A DNA stretch of 64,000 nt from Megalopta genalis. Taxonomy: Eukaryota; Arthropoda; Insecta; Hymenoptera; Halictidae. The notes beneath the pieces are model-generated. The model had not been told where the DNA came from. It saw only the letters and a list, made by a program, of their open reading frames with translations, and searched no databases. Location of the stretch: contig NW_027476188.1 of the NCBI RefSeq assembly GCF_051020955.1, forward strand, positions 186,001-250,000, given 5' to 3'. The position numbers and the translations under genes were made by a program. The stretch's first letter is position 1; each line of letters opens with the position of its first letter. Below, piece after piece: positions 12,255 to 24,027 of the stretch.

Positions 12255-12590
12255 TTTAATCATTTCGATGATAATTCTAAAGATAATAATTTGAAGGATA
12301 ATAATTTCAAGGATAATAATTTCAAGGATAATAATTTCAAGGATAATAATTTCGAGATCTATATTTCCAAAGATAACAATTTCGGAGATAACACTTTATA
12401 GAATAACAATTTCAAAGATAATAATTTCTAGGATAACAATTTCAAAGATAATTATTTCTAGGATCACTTCGAAGATAATAATTTCGAAGATAATAATTTC
12501 GAAGATGATCACAATGTCGAAGATAACAATTTCGAAGATGATAAGTTCAAAATTAATAATTCCAAAGATAATTTCGAGGATAATAATTGA
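12255..12590. repeat. 15-bp minisatellite (GATAATAATTTCAAG type), copy B
   Basis: This is the partner of 783-1131. The left half is more homogeneous here, with four nearly identical gataataatttcaag units in a row, suggesting recent unit-level turnover after the large duplication. Confidence 0.9.
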
Positions 12591-12681
12591 CAACTTCGGT
12601 CAAAATTATATTATCGTAATCGTGCTAAACACACGTAAATACTAAATAAAATATAATTTTCTTGATATCGCGATATCTTCT

Positions 12682-13546
12682 TTAAGAATCGTACAAGTTC
12701 TTTATTTTCTTGACTACTACAGTGAAGTCACGATGCTCATCCCCGATTCTCTCGCGGAACGGTACGTTATCCCAGCCAAAGTTCCTGTAATTGATCCTTT
12801 TAAAGACCTTAAAGCGGCACCTCCTCGCGATGATCTGCGCGTAATTGCAAGTCATGACGGCAGTCACTAACTTCGGTACGCCCAGGTAATGACGGATTAT
12901 ACTATCACCTCCAGTATCGGCTAATGGTACTTTCACATCTTCTCCACTACCCAGCGCATTGGCAACATCCACGGACAAGCACACTAAGCTCTCGCCAATA
13001 TTTTGCTGCTGCATCTCCGGCAGCGTAGCCAGGAACATACACTCCATAATACAATCAACATCATAATATTCGAATAAATTTATCTGGTCGTTTATAGCAA
13101 CCATCAAATCTAGGTAGGCATTGGCCGTGTGATGTTCACAATCTTCTCTGAAGCTCTCAAGCCAAGTCATTTCAGGAGGATGCCTGATGATCGGGGGAAG
13201 TCGATCGTACGGTGGTTGCCCCCACAACCACCGCGGGTCAATTTCATCTCTTTTTATTTTCTTAATTTTATTGAGAACGACACCAACAACTTTCTGAGTC
13301 TTGACTTCGATTGCGACAAGGCTGACACCGTCTCTAGTAACTGCCAAACACACCTCCTCGAGCGCTTTGACGCTACAAGGATCCGATAACAGATTTATGC
13401 CTTTGCAGATGCTCTCGTTGGGGAAAAAGCTTTTCCTTATTACTTCTAATGCTCCCTCCAAAGTATTCTCCGTCAGAGACTCGAACTCGATTTCTCCACC
13501 ATTTATGGAGCCCCACTGAATGCAGGATTCAGTTGTAGTTCTGGAA
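12682..13546 (-). CDS. Arylalkylamine N-acetyltransferase-like (GNAT), 3'-terminal exon, copy B
   Basis: This is the minus-strand paralogue of the exon at 1227-2097, about 288 residues, open from the same tttcttttcgttcag acceptor (ending at 13547) to a stop at 12682. The first credible start codon is not in this exon. It shares EGALEVIRKSFFPNESIC, CMFLATLPEMQQ and YAQIIARRCRFKV with copy A. Protein identity is roughly two thirds by eye, with a strongly diverged stretch of about 40 residues in the middle, where copy B has RWLWGQPPYDRLPP. In the acetyl-CoA loop it reads QQNIGESL, a serine where the GNAT consensus Q/R-x-x-G-x-G/A expects glycine or alanine; copy A keeps glycine. It ends LYDS, four residues longer than copy A. 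The frame is intact, so this is probably a functional but diverged paralogue; substrate unknown. Confidence 0.75.
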
Positions 13547-13681
13547 CTGAACGAAAAGAAACAATTAATTAGTATGCACGTATCTTGCAGCTTCTGATGG
13601 CGTGTGGTATAGTAATATTAAACGGTATATTAAACGACGGAAGCTTTAATCGAATCAAGTTTGCAGAAACGTTTGGAGATA

Positions 13682-14304
13682 CAGTAATGTCTCCCTAACT
13701 GACGCTCGGATTACGCACAGAAATGGACAATCTGGGAAGAGGAGACACGATTACTCGAGCCTCGCGGCTCGTTTTTATAGTTATCGGTGAATCGACAACT
13801 TTGTAGACGACTCGTTTTTATAAGCGAATAAATTGGAAATATTTATACGCCAGGATTAAACACATTTTTCCGTTCCGAGAAACTTGCAATTTCTCGATCC
13901 AACCGTTTCGAATGGCACGGTGTTTCAATGCGCATACTTCTAAATTCATAATTTCGAAATTATCTGGTTTCTGTAGTTTCTGATTTTTAAGATTCCAATG
14001 TCTGAATCGTCCGATTTTCAAATTGACGGTTTTTAAATTCTCTGATTTATAAATTTACAATTTCGAAGTTAGCTGATTTCTATATGATCTAATCTTTAAG
14101 ATTTCAATCTCTAAATTCTTTGATTTACAAATTCACGATTTTTAAGTTCTCCGATTTCTAAATGTACATTTTTTAAATTATCTAGTATTTAAATGTTATA
14201 ATTTTCAAGATTTCAATTTACAAAAATTTGAATAATCGTATCTCCTCTTCCCGACTTGTCCATCTTCGTGCACTATCCGAGCATCAATTAGGGAGAATTC
14301 TCCG
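13682..14304. mobile_element. TIR element with AT-rich core, TA target site, copy B
   Basis: This is the duplicated partner of 2201-3034. It begins TA|cagtaatgtctccctaac and ends gggagaattctccg|TA. The core is about 200 bp shorter because internal repeat units are missing. The ends are almost identical to those of copy A. Confidence 0.7.
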
Positions 14305-16055
14305 TATCCGGCCAAACTAGAGGTTGATTCGTGTCTCGATGAAAAATATATTTTATTTATAAATATTTAAATTCGTAAAAATAAATTGTTCTTTCTTATA
14401 CCCGACACACGGAAAACATTAGTCAAAACAAGTGACTGAAGAATGTTCGCGGAAAAATATAGCAAAAATGTACGTACCATGCCATTTTAGTTCACTAAGA
14501 AATTGTCACTATACTTCACTGGGAAAATTAACTGAGAAAATTCGCCGAAGTCTTCGCACTGATCACTGCTGTTTGCTGATTGCTGGTTGTTGCTGCACTG
14601 ATCGCAGAATAAGTGTTTCCGTTGACATCGGCAGGCTATTTATACTGTCTTTGCTAAAGGACAGAACGTCCTAATCAGCAAGGACGAACAATGACAAAAG
14701 GATACTACCGGAAAAGATGCGCCAGGTATAAAAACGTCTCCCGTGGAAAACCATTAGCCACCGCTGCCGGCTATCAGGTAAGCACATGTACCTGCGATGA
14801 CCGGTCGTGTCATACGGATTTTGCAAGGATTGGCTCGTTCAGTTAAATTAAAAAAAAAAAAGAGAAGCGGCGGATTAGGCCGAGCCAGTGCAAATGAGTC
14901 AATTGAAGGAACCATTGTAAACAGGCTCGCACCGAGCCTTGATGAAAATTATGATTTGCAAGGGAAAGCAGAACCTACCGGGAGTAAACAGGGTCTGGTT
15001 ATTTACGGCAAATAAATAATAACAATATCTTATTTTAAGTTTAACAATATATAAATATATTTGACGTTCAAAATAAGAAACGAGACTCCTATTTTATTTA
15101 TTGTTATTATTAATAAACAAAATTATATGGATTAATAGAAAATATATTTCAAATGATATTTAAAATTTCATAACTGAAATTAAATGATTATTACAATTGA
15201 CTAATTATGAAAATGATGTAAGTCCATTTAAAGCCAGCAAACATGTATTATTTTGATTAAATTACATATTGATAAATTAGTAGTATTTTATTTTTTTTGT
15301 ACATAATATAACAGCTGTCTGTTGAAACGAACGACGTGATATTATTTCATGTAGTAAAATGATATAAATGCAATGCATATGCGACTAATGAACGCAAGTT
15401 GCTAGCTGAAATCTACACATGCATTCGACTGTGCACTAGCAAAAGTCCCGAAAAGCTGTTATTGAAATTAATTTCTCAATGCCATAAATAAAGTTTTTAT
15501 TTTCAAATAAAACTTTTTTTAATAATCGCTTTATTTGTCATAGCGTGTCATAGCGTATTGGGGATCTCAATTTTGTATCGCGCCTCGGGCACCAGTACGC
15601 ATTAATCCGCCAATGCTTCGGAGGACTGTTCATTTCGCCCTTGCTGAAGAACAGAGAACCTCGTATTCGTCATGGACGAACAATGCCGGCGAAAAAGATG
15701 CCGGGCATGAAAATGCCTCGCGAATACAACCCTTGGTCGCCGAGGCCGGCCATCAGCTATATGTATACAGTGACTCCCACTGACATTCGAACACTTCTCA
15801 AGGCGCAATTTTAACTTTTTTAAAATTAGAGTAGACGATTTGAATTTTTTTTAGATCATAGAGGGACCTGTATAATAGATAATGTTACAATTTTGCTATT
15901 ACATACTTGGAATGACAAAACGAAGTAAAAAACTCTCGTTGTTTAACTTTCTTATCTGAGGAAGCTACTTTTGATCACTTTTGGGCTAATTTTGCCGATT
16001 TTTCGAACTTCGAGATATTTAACTAATAAATGTTCAATAAAATATATATAAATGA

Positions 16056-16470
16056 TTTATATATACAGGGTGTTCCACAAATTATTCTAACAGCCGAAAA
16101 TGAGGGGTAGCTGAGGTCATTTGAAGTAACTTTTTCCTTTGCGAAAATGCAATCTGCGTCTTTGTTTACGAGTTATTAACGGAAATCACTGACCAATGGG
16201 AGGTGACGGCGCGAAGTTCGAGAGCCCGCAGAAAGAGACTTTGACAGATGGTCGGGACGGACTCGAGCCGCGTTCGAAGTATTGAACAAATCACGAAGCG
16301 AGAACTTTCCGGATTTTTTTTACAGTGATATTTTTAAGAAAAACGCTGTTCACCTTTACTTTAGAACGTCTGAAGAATATTTACTAATTTTTCGGACCCG
16401 AAATAGTAAGTAATTTAACCGTGACGGCCGTTTTAATTTTCTAGTGTGCATGACACCTTGTGTGTAACGT
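16056..16470. repeat. Dispersed repeat beginning acagggtgttccac
   Basis: The sequence acagggtgttccac at 16065-16078 begins a repeat that reads caaattattctaacagccga. An inverted gtggaacaccctgt lies at 19079-19092, and a related gagcaccctgtatgta at about 26117. Motifs of this kind terminate several insect repeat families. The extent to the right is uncertain. Confidence 0.5.
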
Positions 16471-17099
16471 ATGAAATTTTTAAACATGCGGTGTACAGTG
16501 AAGATTAACAAAGTACGTAAATGTGGTCAATGCACTATCCCCCACACATTTCCGTGCATAAAGTGGATTTTACAACTAAATGGGTGAGTATCTTATTGAT
16601 AATATTCTTCATATTTCTCTAACAAACATATCCCTCACGTCCTTTAACACGATTATTATTTATTAAATTAGCTTTGAGAATCATTCGAGCCATTGCTGCA
16701 TCAAATAACCGTACTAAAAACCATACAACATAAAAACAACGTTAAATACATAAATAACAATCGACGAATAAAACCTGGGAAATAGAAAAGAACGGACTAA
16801 AAATTCTACGAAAACGTTAAAATTTTCCAAAAGAAAGATACGTGGCGATCATATTTCACGGCATATTCTGGCCGCATGACGTACCGCCAAATTTCCAGAA
16901 GAATTCATGTTCGTCCCGATGTGCGCATCAACCAAAAAACTAATCTCGTTTCGAATGGAATCGAGCGAATTGTTTCACGTCGGGGAGAATGATTCTCGGC
17001 TGGCAGGGCGCGATGAATTTAAAGTTGATTTGTCTATTGTCTATACTGTCCCATTATTTCACGGCAGCCATATTGGTTTCATGGGGGTCCACGGGGGTC
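16471..17099. other. Intergenic DNA, nothing recognised
   Basis: AT-rich to mixed DNA upstream of the CpG-rich stretch. A frame at 16907-17218 runs into that stretch but has no recognisable family feature. Confidence 0.45.
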
Positions 17100-17471
17100 C
17101 ACGGGAGCTAGCGGGAAATCGAAAAATCGGTGACGATCGGCCGGCCGCGGCCGGTTCGGTATCGGTGTTTCTATTACGCTCCTGTCCCGGTGCCGTTCGC
17201 GGAATCACGTTATTTTAATAGCGACAGTGGAACAAAAGACTGTATCGAACGGTCCTCTCGATTTGTACACGCGTGCGTGCTGCGCATCGTGGGAAATCTG
17301 GTCGTTAAGCGGATAGGTTCGCGTCGATGACGGAAATATAGTCGCGATCCGCGTCGTAACCTACCGTTACCTACCGTGGACCCTTAAATTATTCGGTTGA
17401 TTGCTGTTGCCGCACCGCGGACGCGCTGGAACCCCGTTCGAATTTCCCGCCAATCGGCCGTGATCGCCGCG
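17100..17471 (+). promoter_or_regulatory. CpG-rich promoter and 5' UTR-like stretch
   Basis: This stretch is much richer in G, C and CpG than its surroundings (for example gatcggccggccgcggccgg) and lies directly before an ATG in a favourable context (gccgcgatgg) that ends in a splice donor. A 14-bp duplication, gggggtccacgggg, sits near 17082-17104. The transcription start cannot be placed from sequence alone. The promoter role is inferred from composition and position. Confidence 0.45.
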
Positions 17472-17494
17472 ATGGGCGCGCAGAGCTCCAAAAG
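17472..17494 (+). CDS. First coding exon of a probable N-myristoylated protein
   Basis: The ATG at 17472 begins MGAQSSK plus two bases of an arginine codon, followed at once by a strong donor, ag|gtgagc. Met-Gly with serine at positions 5 and 6 and a following lysine is the classic substrate pattern for N-myristoyltransferase, so the product is probably anchored to membranes. The start resembles those of MARCKS and AKAP200 proteins, but seven residues cannot decide the family. The phase (two bases of a codon) fits the exon at 24028-24104 exactly, with an intron of about 6.5 kb. The exon lies between two inverted acagggtgttccac motifs. Downstream exons are probably outside the window or unrecognised. 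Confidence 0.55.
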
Positions 17495-17945
17495 GTGAGC
17501 GAAACCACCCGCTCGAGGACACTTATTAGGCCGCGGTCACGCTTCCGGCCGTGATGATAACCGACGATGAATTTTATCTCGTAAATTCCGATCTCATTTA
17601 CACATCGCGAGACGATCTTTTCTCGATCTCTTTGTCGGTTCTTCGAAGATTTCAGTTTGAAACTCGAATTGCTGGGAGATGAGTTTCTTTTTCAGCAGAC
17701 AAATTATCGCGTTTGAGAATTTTTCCCGGTGTAACTTGTGACGCTAGAGGCACGAATTTTTCGTAGAACGATTCTGTAGACTCTCGCGATCGTAACCGTA
17801 TATTTTTTTACTATATCATGGAGCAATAAACATTTTTAAATGACGCTCGAAGAATGCCAGACACCGCTGACGTACGATTGATTTTAAAACCTAACCCTTT
17901 GCACTCGAATGGCGACTCCGAGGCGCCAACAAAATTTACCGTACC

Positions 17946-18313
17946 GCTACCAATATTTTAGGGCATCGTTGGTCACAATTAAAATTTTTCGTTGAAGATG
18001 GTCTCAATTTTTATTTCATTTTCAATTCATTAATAATTGATGATTATTTCATTGAAAATTCAATAGAAATCTTTAGAATACAAATTTCTTTTTACATATA
18101 AATAAATATAAATTTGAAATGATTATGTCTAAAAATATAGCAGCAATTTTCTTCCAAAAAGAATGCTTTCGTGGCCTTGAGGCTCGCTTTTATAGTTGGT
18201 GACGATCGTTAACTATAAAAACGAGCCGCAAAGCTCGAATAATTGTATCTCTTCTTCCCAAATTGTCTATTTTTGTTTCTAAGCTGAGCATCAATTAGGG
18301 AGAATTTACTGTA
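17946..18313. repeat. Repeat block shared with 5735-6105, ending in a MITE fragment
   Basis: This matches 5735-6105 from accaatattttagggcatc onward. From about 18175 to 18311 it carries the MITE inner hairpin (gaggctcgcttttatagttg and aactataaaaacgagccgc) and the right end gggagaatttactg|TA. It lies inside the large first intron of the myristoylated-protein gene model. Confidence 0.8.
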
Positions 18314-18639
18314 CCTATTACGGAACGCTTTTCAGAGGGTATAATATTATCATCGATTTTACGACGATTAAAAATGTTATTGTTGAATATTTATACTACT
18401 GTTCGATGAATTGATGTTTGTAGATAAGATTATACATTTTGGAATATTTATTTAATACTAGATTTCTAGACAAAAAACAGCTGTTTTAAATGAGTTTATA
18501 AAAGTAACAATAAGACGTTTATTCTGATTCTCAACAAGTGTTGTTGAAACATTTGCCGTAATTGTAAATTAAAAAATTGGTGACACGCCATTTTAACGGG
18601 TTCCGTAAATCTAATGTTAATATGAATAAAAAATAGTCG

Positions 18640-18990
18640 GAATAATGCGGTATAAAAAGTTTCAGAAATAAGTGTTTTATTCCAAAAAATTAAGGTCATC
18701 TTCATTTTCTTAAATTGCATCTTATATTTTTTACTTCATATCATTGTAGCTTGTGCCTAGACGAATCCAACGATATGTTACACCATATCCTACGGACAAC
18801 CTTGACGCACAAAAAATGCGATCAACGAAGTGATATGTTGTCATTGAAAACTGTGTTACGTCAAGGTCATCCGAAGGTCGTGGTATAACAGGTCATCGAA
18901 TTCGTCTTGTGCAACTTAAAAAAAAATGAAAGTGACCTTGATTTCTTCACGTAAATTATTTCTTTCTGAAGCTTTTTATATCGCAATCCG
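18640..18990. repeat. Imperfect inverted repeat (fold-back)
   Basis: Two diverged copies face each other around about 18810. The left arm, read on the minus strand, gives gcaatttaagaaaatgaaga then gaaactttttataccgc; the right arm, read on the plus strand, gives gcaacttaaaaaaaaatgaa then gaagctttttatatcgc. Inner parts also match: cgaatccaacgatatgtt against the inverse of aacaggtcatcgaattcg. The outer right end runs to gtggaacaccctgt at 19092. Confidence 0.6.
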
Positions 18991-19092
18991 TAGCCGGCTA
19001 AAAACCGAGTAACATTTGTTCGAAACGTTTATTTGTTAGACCGCCGGAGATGCTGGAAAAAATCGTGGCAACGGTTACGTGGAACACCCTGT

Positions 19093-20735
19093 ACACGCTG
19101 AAAATTTCATTGAAATCGGTCGATTGAAATTGGTTATAAAACTGTTCCAAGTGGGAAGACAGCCTAAGTCCTCCCCCAGCATCGCCGCGAATCCCGTGGA
19201 CGACGCGTCATAAAATAATTAACGGGCGCGCCCGGTTCGGATGGCTCATCAACTTGCAAAAAGTCCTCTATTAGTGCCCGGTACGCGGCTGAATTTTTCA
19301 AAGCAGCGCGCCGCTCGGAAACGGTTCCTCACAGGAGAATCCATCCGATAAAGCCGCGCCGGTGTGCATAAGCGACGCTTTAACCCTGATAGATTTTTCA
19401 TACGGCCCCCGTAAAAAGCTAAGCTGACCGATCATCAGGAGATTCGAACCTCGAGAATCCTCTTCCTATAACCCCCGGGATTCTTCTCGTCTCTTATGGA
19501 GAGGGGCGGGGAGGAACGGCTGCCGAGTCAAACGGGGGGTTGAACGTAGCCAGATACTAATTCTAGGTGGAAAAACCGATATCGCGCTCGCGCGTGGATG
19601 GGCCATCGATCGCAAATGGCCGGCCGCCATTCGAAACTCTTTAACAATCGTTCCCGGGAGAGGATCGCGGATGATAGATCGCCGGGTGCTCGGTCTTTGC
19701 CGGCTGACAGCGGTCCTACGGTGCTATCTGCTCGATTCCGAAGAGCCTCTCCGTCGCTTTCCGAGGCCAGACAGCCGTGACGCATTATGAGCCAGACTGG
19801 TGGCACCGCGGTTTTATGGATTGAGATCGAACGTCTCGATCTAGGGACCGCGCTCTTATTGAGAGATTGTGTCGCGTGGGCGTTACGTCCTTAGACCGTA
19901 TATACATGTATAGTAGTGTCTCTCTTCCTGGCGCGACTTAAGTATGCCACTTCTGACACCGAGATATTGCGCGACCCTGTAATTTATCGATTTTCTCGCT
20001 ATGCGAGTCGGTGAACACGTGTGCTGCGGCACGCGCCCCGGCTCCTTTGACTCGAATTCCCGGAAGACAACTCATAATACAATGACATAGATTTTTTTTA
20101 ATTTTAACATTTTAATACTGATTTTTTTTTAACATATTGCTGATGGATTTCTGATTCAAATGAGACCAAACGTGATATAGTTTGGACAGATATTTGTGTT
20201 GCCAATAGAATCAAAGACGATAGACGTTGTGCGTAATGCGCTGCCAAGATGCACGTGGTGTGCGATGGTGAAAAGTTTAGGCAATGATGTTTATTTGATT
20301 CTCCCAAAAGATTCAAATTTGTAGCCTTAAATGATATTTTCCGATGGTTTGGTACAATCGATCAGATACAAATTAGTGCGCTGCTGTCACAGTTTTCGCA
20401 GGTACGAAGGGTGGTCAGAGAGTTCGCGATCGCTGGTACCACCCTGGCTATGGCAATCGGGATGCGTCGCATAGTCACCGGGTACACCTTAAATACTAAA
20501 ACTTTCACCTTTTCACAATAAAATAATTTCGTTCTTTCGGATCTTCTTCCTGGATACGGAAAGAAACCGAAACAGATTTCCAGCCTTGCAATGAGACTGA
20601 ACAACATTTATTTACTTGATAATTAATCTGTAATTCATTTTATTTTAGCAAATTACGTAATAAATAAAATACGTCGTTATAACAAGGTGGTGTTTTTCCT
20701 CTATTTTCTCATAACAAATAATGTAAAAAAAAACA
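19093..20735. other. Intron or intergenic DNA, nothing recognised
   Basis: A fairly GC-rich stretch (19140-20060) is followed by AT-rich DNA. Frames overlap on both strands, as expected from composition, and none shows family motifs. Confidence 0.45.
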
Positions 20736-21605
20736 TTAATTTGTAAATAATTCATATTCAAATTGGCTGCAAATTTTTACCATTGTATATGAATACGTAT
20801 GATGTTTACTGTAAGATGTCAATAACTTAAGGGCCGCATGTAATTTATTGTGGTTGTTTGGTTCATTTTGCAGTTCTGTATTTTCGTTTTCGTTCCTTCT
20901 TTCTTCCTCCTCACAGTCTAATAAAAATTGTGTGGCATGTATCAGGGTGCATTGCTCTCCTGTAATTGCACTCATTATCTCTGGCCAATCAGGTTCAAAC
21001 TCTCCCATGTGTGATTGAATTGGAGGGCCAGCAGGATTACTATTATGTAGCAGTTTATTCCATGCATTTTTTATGTTCTTTGTTGTAACTTTGAACCACG
21101 AATCCGATAAAATGTCAATACAGGTTTTTAATGTGTAATCGTCATAAAATTCATTTATTCCCTGATCATATGTTAAAACAATTTGCAAAAGCTTGTGCCG
21201 GAAAATTCTTTTTGTTTTTCCTATGATCCCTTGATCCATTGGTTCCAGAACAAATGCTGTATTAGGTGGTAAATATATAATTTTAAAATGTTCCTCTTCT
21301 TGTAGCGAAATTTTGTAGGCTTCGCAATCATTTAACATCATTTTACTTTCTCCGATATTTGTTTTCCTCCTGATATTGTTTTACTGATGGTTCGAAATGG
21401 TTTTCAAATCAATCTGAAAATAACGTTCTACTCATCCGTGCATTTGACTGCGATTTAAAAATTACAGGTAATGAAAGTACATGTTTCAAAGCTCTTAGGT
21501 TTTTATATTTATAAATTACAATAGGCATAATCCTATGTGTGCCTAACGCATTTGCACATAAGCCAATTGTAATTCTATCTTTCTTCGCCCCATGTCCACT
21601 AAGAC
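20736..21605 (-). pseudogene. Tigger/pogo-type (DDE superfamily) transposase, broken
   Basis: On the minus strand, 21605 to about 21430 reads KKDRITIGLCANALGTHRIM, the first DDE-domain segment of Tigger/jerky-like proteins. It then meets an in-frame TGA and a TAA before a 201-codon frame at 21341-20736. That frame has YLPPNTAFVLEPMDQGII, the conserved segment holding the third acidic residue, followed by a C-terminal region rich in E and N. Where the family has LLLDNxxAH, this copy reads MMLNDCEAY, so the second catalytic aspartate appears displaced. The 5' end stops at a 265-bp insertion at 21606. The DNA-binding N terminus (CENP-B-type helix-turn-helix) is absent. Not functional. Confidence 0.8.
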
Positions 21606-21870
21606 TTTTTGTTCAATGACACAATGACACAAGAAACGAAGAATAGAAATTGATTGACCAGTGACGCGATGAAAGGGGATGTAAAAGTGACGTAGCACGC
21701 AGTGCCGCAGGTAGCAAGAAACCCTGGACGGGCGACCGAAGCGGTGCGTGCTAATGACCCTATTATAAAAAATGCTGCCGATGAGGCGTGCATTACTCGA
21801 AAATGCAGAAATGACTTTATTGCCGGAAAGAAGACGGCTCGAAAAAACCATCAACTTAGAAACTGCAATT
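21606..21870. other. Insertion inside the transposase relic
   Basis: Comparison with the second fragment copy shows that about 265 bp here interrupt a sequence that is continuous at about 22190 (cttgttgttccgcgttaaaa). The insert has no clear terminal repeats, and the frames within it are not recognised. Confidence 0.6.
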
Positions 21871-22040
21871 GTTCCGCGTTAAAAGTATTATAGAAGCTAT
21901 CTATTATTTAATAAAGCATACGCGGCTCGACCGCTCGACCCAACACCGTCGGGGCATAAGCATACAATAGATTCCGAAAATTACCAATAGTAAAATTAAC
22001 AATAGTATCTAATTATCCGAAAAGCCGTTATTTCCTGCCT

Positions 22041-22400
22041 GTAAGGTAATGAAAGTACATGTTTCAAAGCTCTTAGGTTTTTATATTTATAAATTACAAT
22101 AGGCATAATCTTATGTGTGCCTAACGCATTTGCACATAATCCAATTGTAATTCTATCTTTTTTCGCCTCATGCCCACTAAGACTTGTTGTTCCGCGTTAA
22201 AAGTATATAGAAGCTATCTAAAGTAATAAAGCATACGTGGCTCGACCGCTCGATCCAACACCGTCCCTACCATACAATAGATTCCGAAAATTACCAAACG
22301 ACTCTATCTGTACTGCAAGCGTCTTTCCACAAACAAATAAGCGACCGTAATAATAGTATCTAATTATACCGAAAAGCCGTTATTTCCTGCCTGTAATATT
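22041..22400 (-). pseudogene. Partial duplicate of the Tigger/pogo relic
   Basis: The minus strand of 22190-22041 encodes TSLSGHEAKKDRITIGLCAN and continues as in 21605-21460; it is followed, to 22400, by a match to 21871-22030. This is a local tandem duplication of the transposase's upstream part, without the 265-bp insert. It covers only about 50 codons. Confidence 0.75.
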
Positions 22401-22534
22401 TCCTTCAACGCTGCCTACATCTGGTCGCCAAAATTCTCTCACCGTCACGTATTCCCCTTACCTTCTGCACAACACCAATTACCCAATTACCCACTTTTTC
22501 CCCAGTCTTATTACCTGCGCCACAGTTAACGGTT

Positions 22535-22740
22535 TGACTACAAAATGTGTAAAATCGTTTAAAATTGAAGACTGATTTAAAATTGTCTAAAATCGCAGAC
22601 TGACTTAAAATTGTTTATGATCAAAGGCTAATTTAAAATTCCTTAAAATGGAAAACTGATTTAATATTGTTTGTGATCAAAGGCTAATTTAAAATTGTTT
22701 AAAATGGAAGACTGATCTAAAAGTGTTTAAAATCTATTGA
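22535..22740. repeat. Degenerate tandem repeat (GATTTAAAATTGTTTAAAA type)
   Basis: Units such as gactgatttaaaattgt, gactgacttaaaattgtt and ggctaatttaaaattgttta follow each other with variable spacing. Low-complexity DNA with no evident function. Confidence 0.6.
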
Positions 22741-24027
22741 ATAAATTAGTTTGTTTGCTAACATAATCTTCTTACTACATATTACGTACTATCATTTATT
22801 TTATTAAAATTTTTGCTCGATACGATCCACGAATTCTCATAAATTAATTCTCAAGAACCTCATAAATGAAGAAATAATTCTGTAACATTTCATAAATGTA
22901 TTCCGGTTTTATCAGCGGATAAAAATGGCTCGCGACTAGCTCGTCGATCTGCGCGGATTTAATTACAAAATCAACGCGCTGCGAAAGGTTATAGGTGCAA
23001 TTAGGATCATTAAGATCGGCGATCACACGCCCGGCAACACAGTAAAGTAAGAATTATAATTGCCTGCCGAACAATAATTATCTCGGGACTAACAAGTCGG
23101 CCGACGCGGCCGAGCTTGCGTTTAATTATCGCTAGCATGAATCAGTTAAAGCGAACGTGACACGAACACGCTCTTGATTGTTTTTTCTTAGCCCGAACGC
23201 TTTGATTTCTTTCCGTTGTTTTATGCGTTTCATTTTTTCTTTTTAATAAACTACCTGACGGAATTCGGAATGGAAACGAGTCGGTCGGTCCTATCGCGTT
23301 TTTAAAAATGGCGGAGGATAATGGAGATCCGCGCCGCGCACCGCGTCCACAATGAAATATTATTTTTAATTAACCCGGCTGAATATTATTTTGCGTTATT
23401 TATGGCCACGGATCTACCCGGTTCTCAGCTTCCGCCGGGTTCCTCATTTGATCGCGGACACGCGGACTTTAATGAAATTTATTGTATTAGTTTCATTGGA
23501 ATTTTATAATTATGTGCTCCCCGATGAAATTTATTGTGATCGGTTGAATGAAATTATTGACTGTTCTGAAGTACTACATTCGATTTTACTGGATTTCTTG
23601 TTATTTTATAAAATTCTAACAAATATCACTTGTATTTATGTCCAAATAGACTAATTAATAAAACTCAAAGAAATCGTCAAATGTATTTAGGTTTATTGTT
23701 GTACGATTTATTTGGTTAAAATCAGTGAGAAATTAAATATTTCGTTATTTTAGTTAGTTTATTTTATTTTACCCTGTATAATAAAATATTTTCGTATTTT
23801 TGCTGATATCAAAAATATGTGCCAACTTTCTTTAGTTCAGAGCTAAGAATATTACGATTGATGTTCTTCTTTTCTTTCGAGATCATTTTCTTCCAAGTAT
23901 TGAAGATCATCGCTATTTTGTGCATATTTACACATATTTTTTCAAAGGTCATTGTAATGTTTGGCTATCAAAAATCAAAAAATTTTGTAATTTTGTGAAA
24001 TTCAGTTTCTGATATGTTTCTTGGCAG
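22741..24027. other. Probable intron upstream of the 24.03-kb exon
   Basis: AT-rich DNA with a few GC patches. Nothing supports another gene. The last bases, gatatgtttcttggcag, form the splice acceptor for the next feature. Confidence 0.45.

Larger units (their letters stand above)
12087..16055. repeat. Segmental duplication block B2 (partner 619-5050)
   Basis: This block is collinear with 619-5050. Differences include a shorter TIR-element core, absence of the 3711-3992 segment, and about 30 extra bases in the intron next to the acetyltransferase exon (13589-13620). The block ends where a tacagggtgttccac motif begins. Confidence 0.9.

Noticed and set aside
19420..19470. gattcgaacctcgagaatcc resembling a tRNA T-arm
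   Set aside because: No acceptor, D-arm or anticodon arm can be paired around it on either strand.
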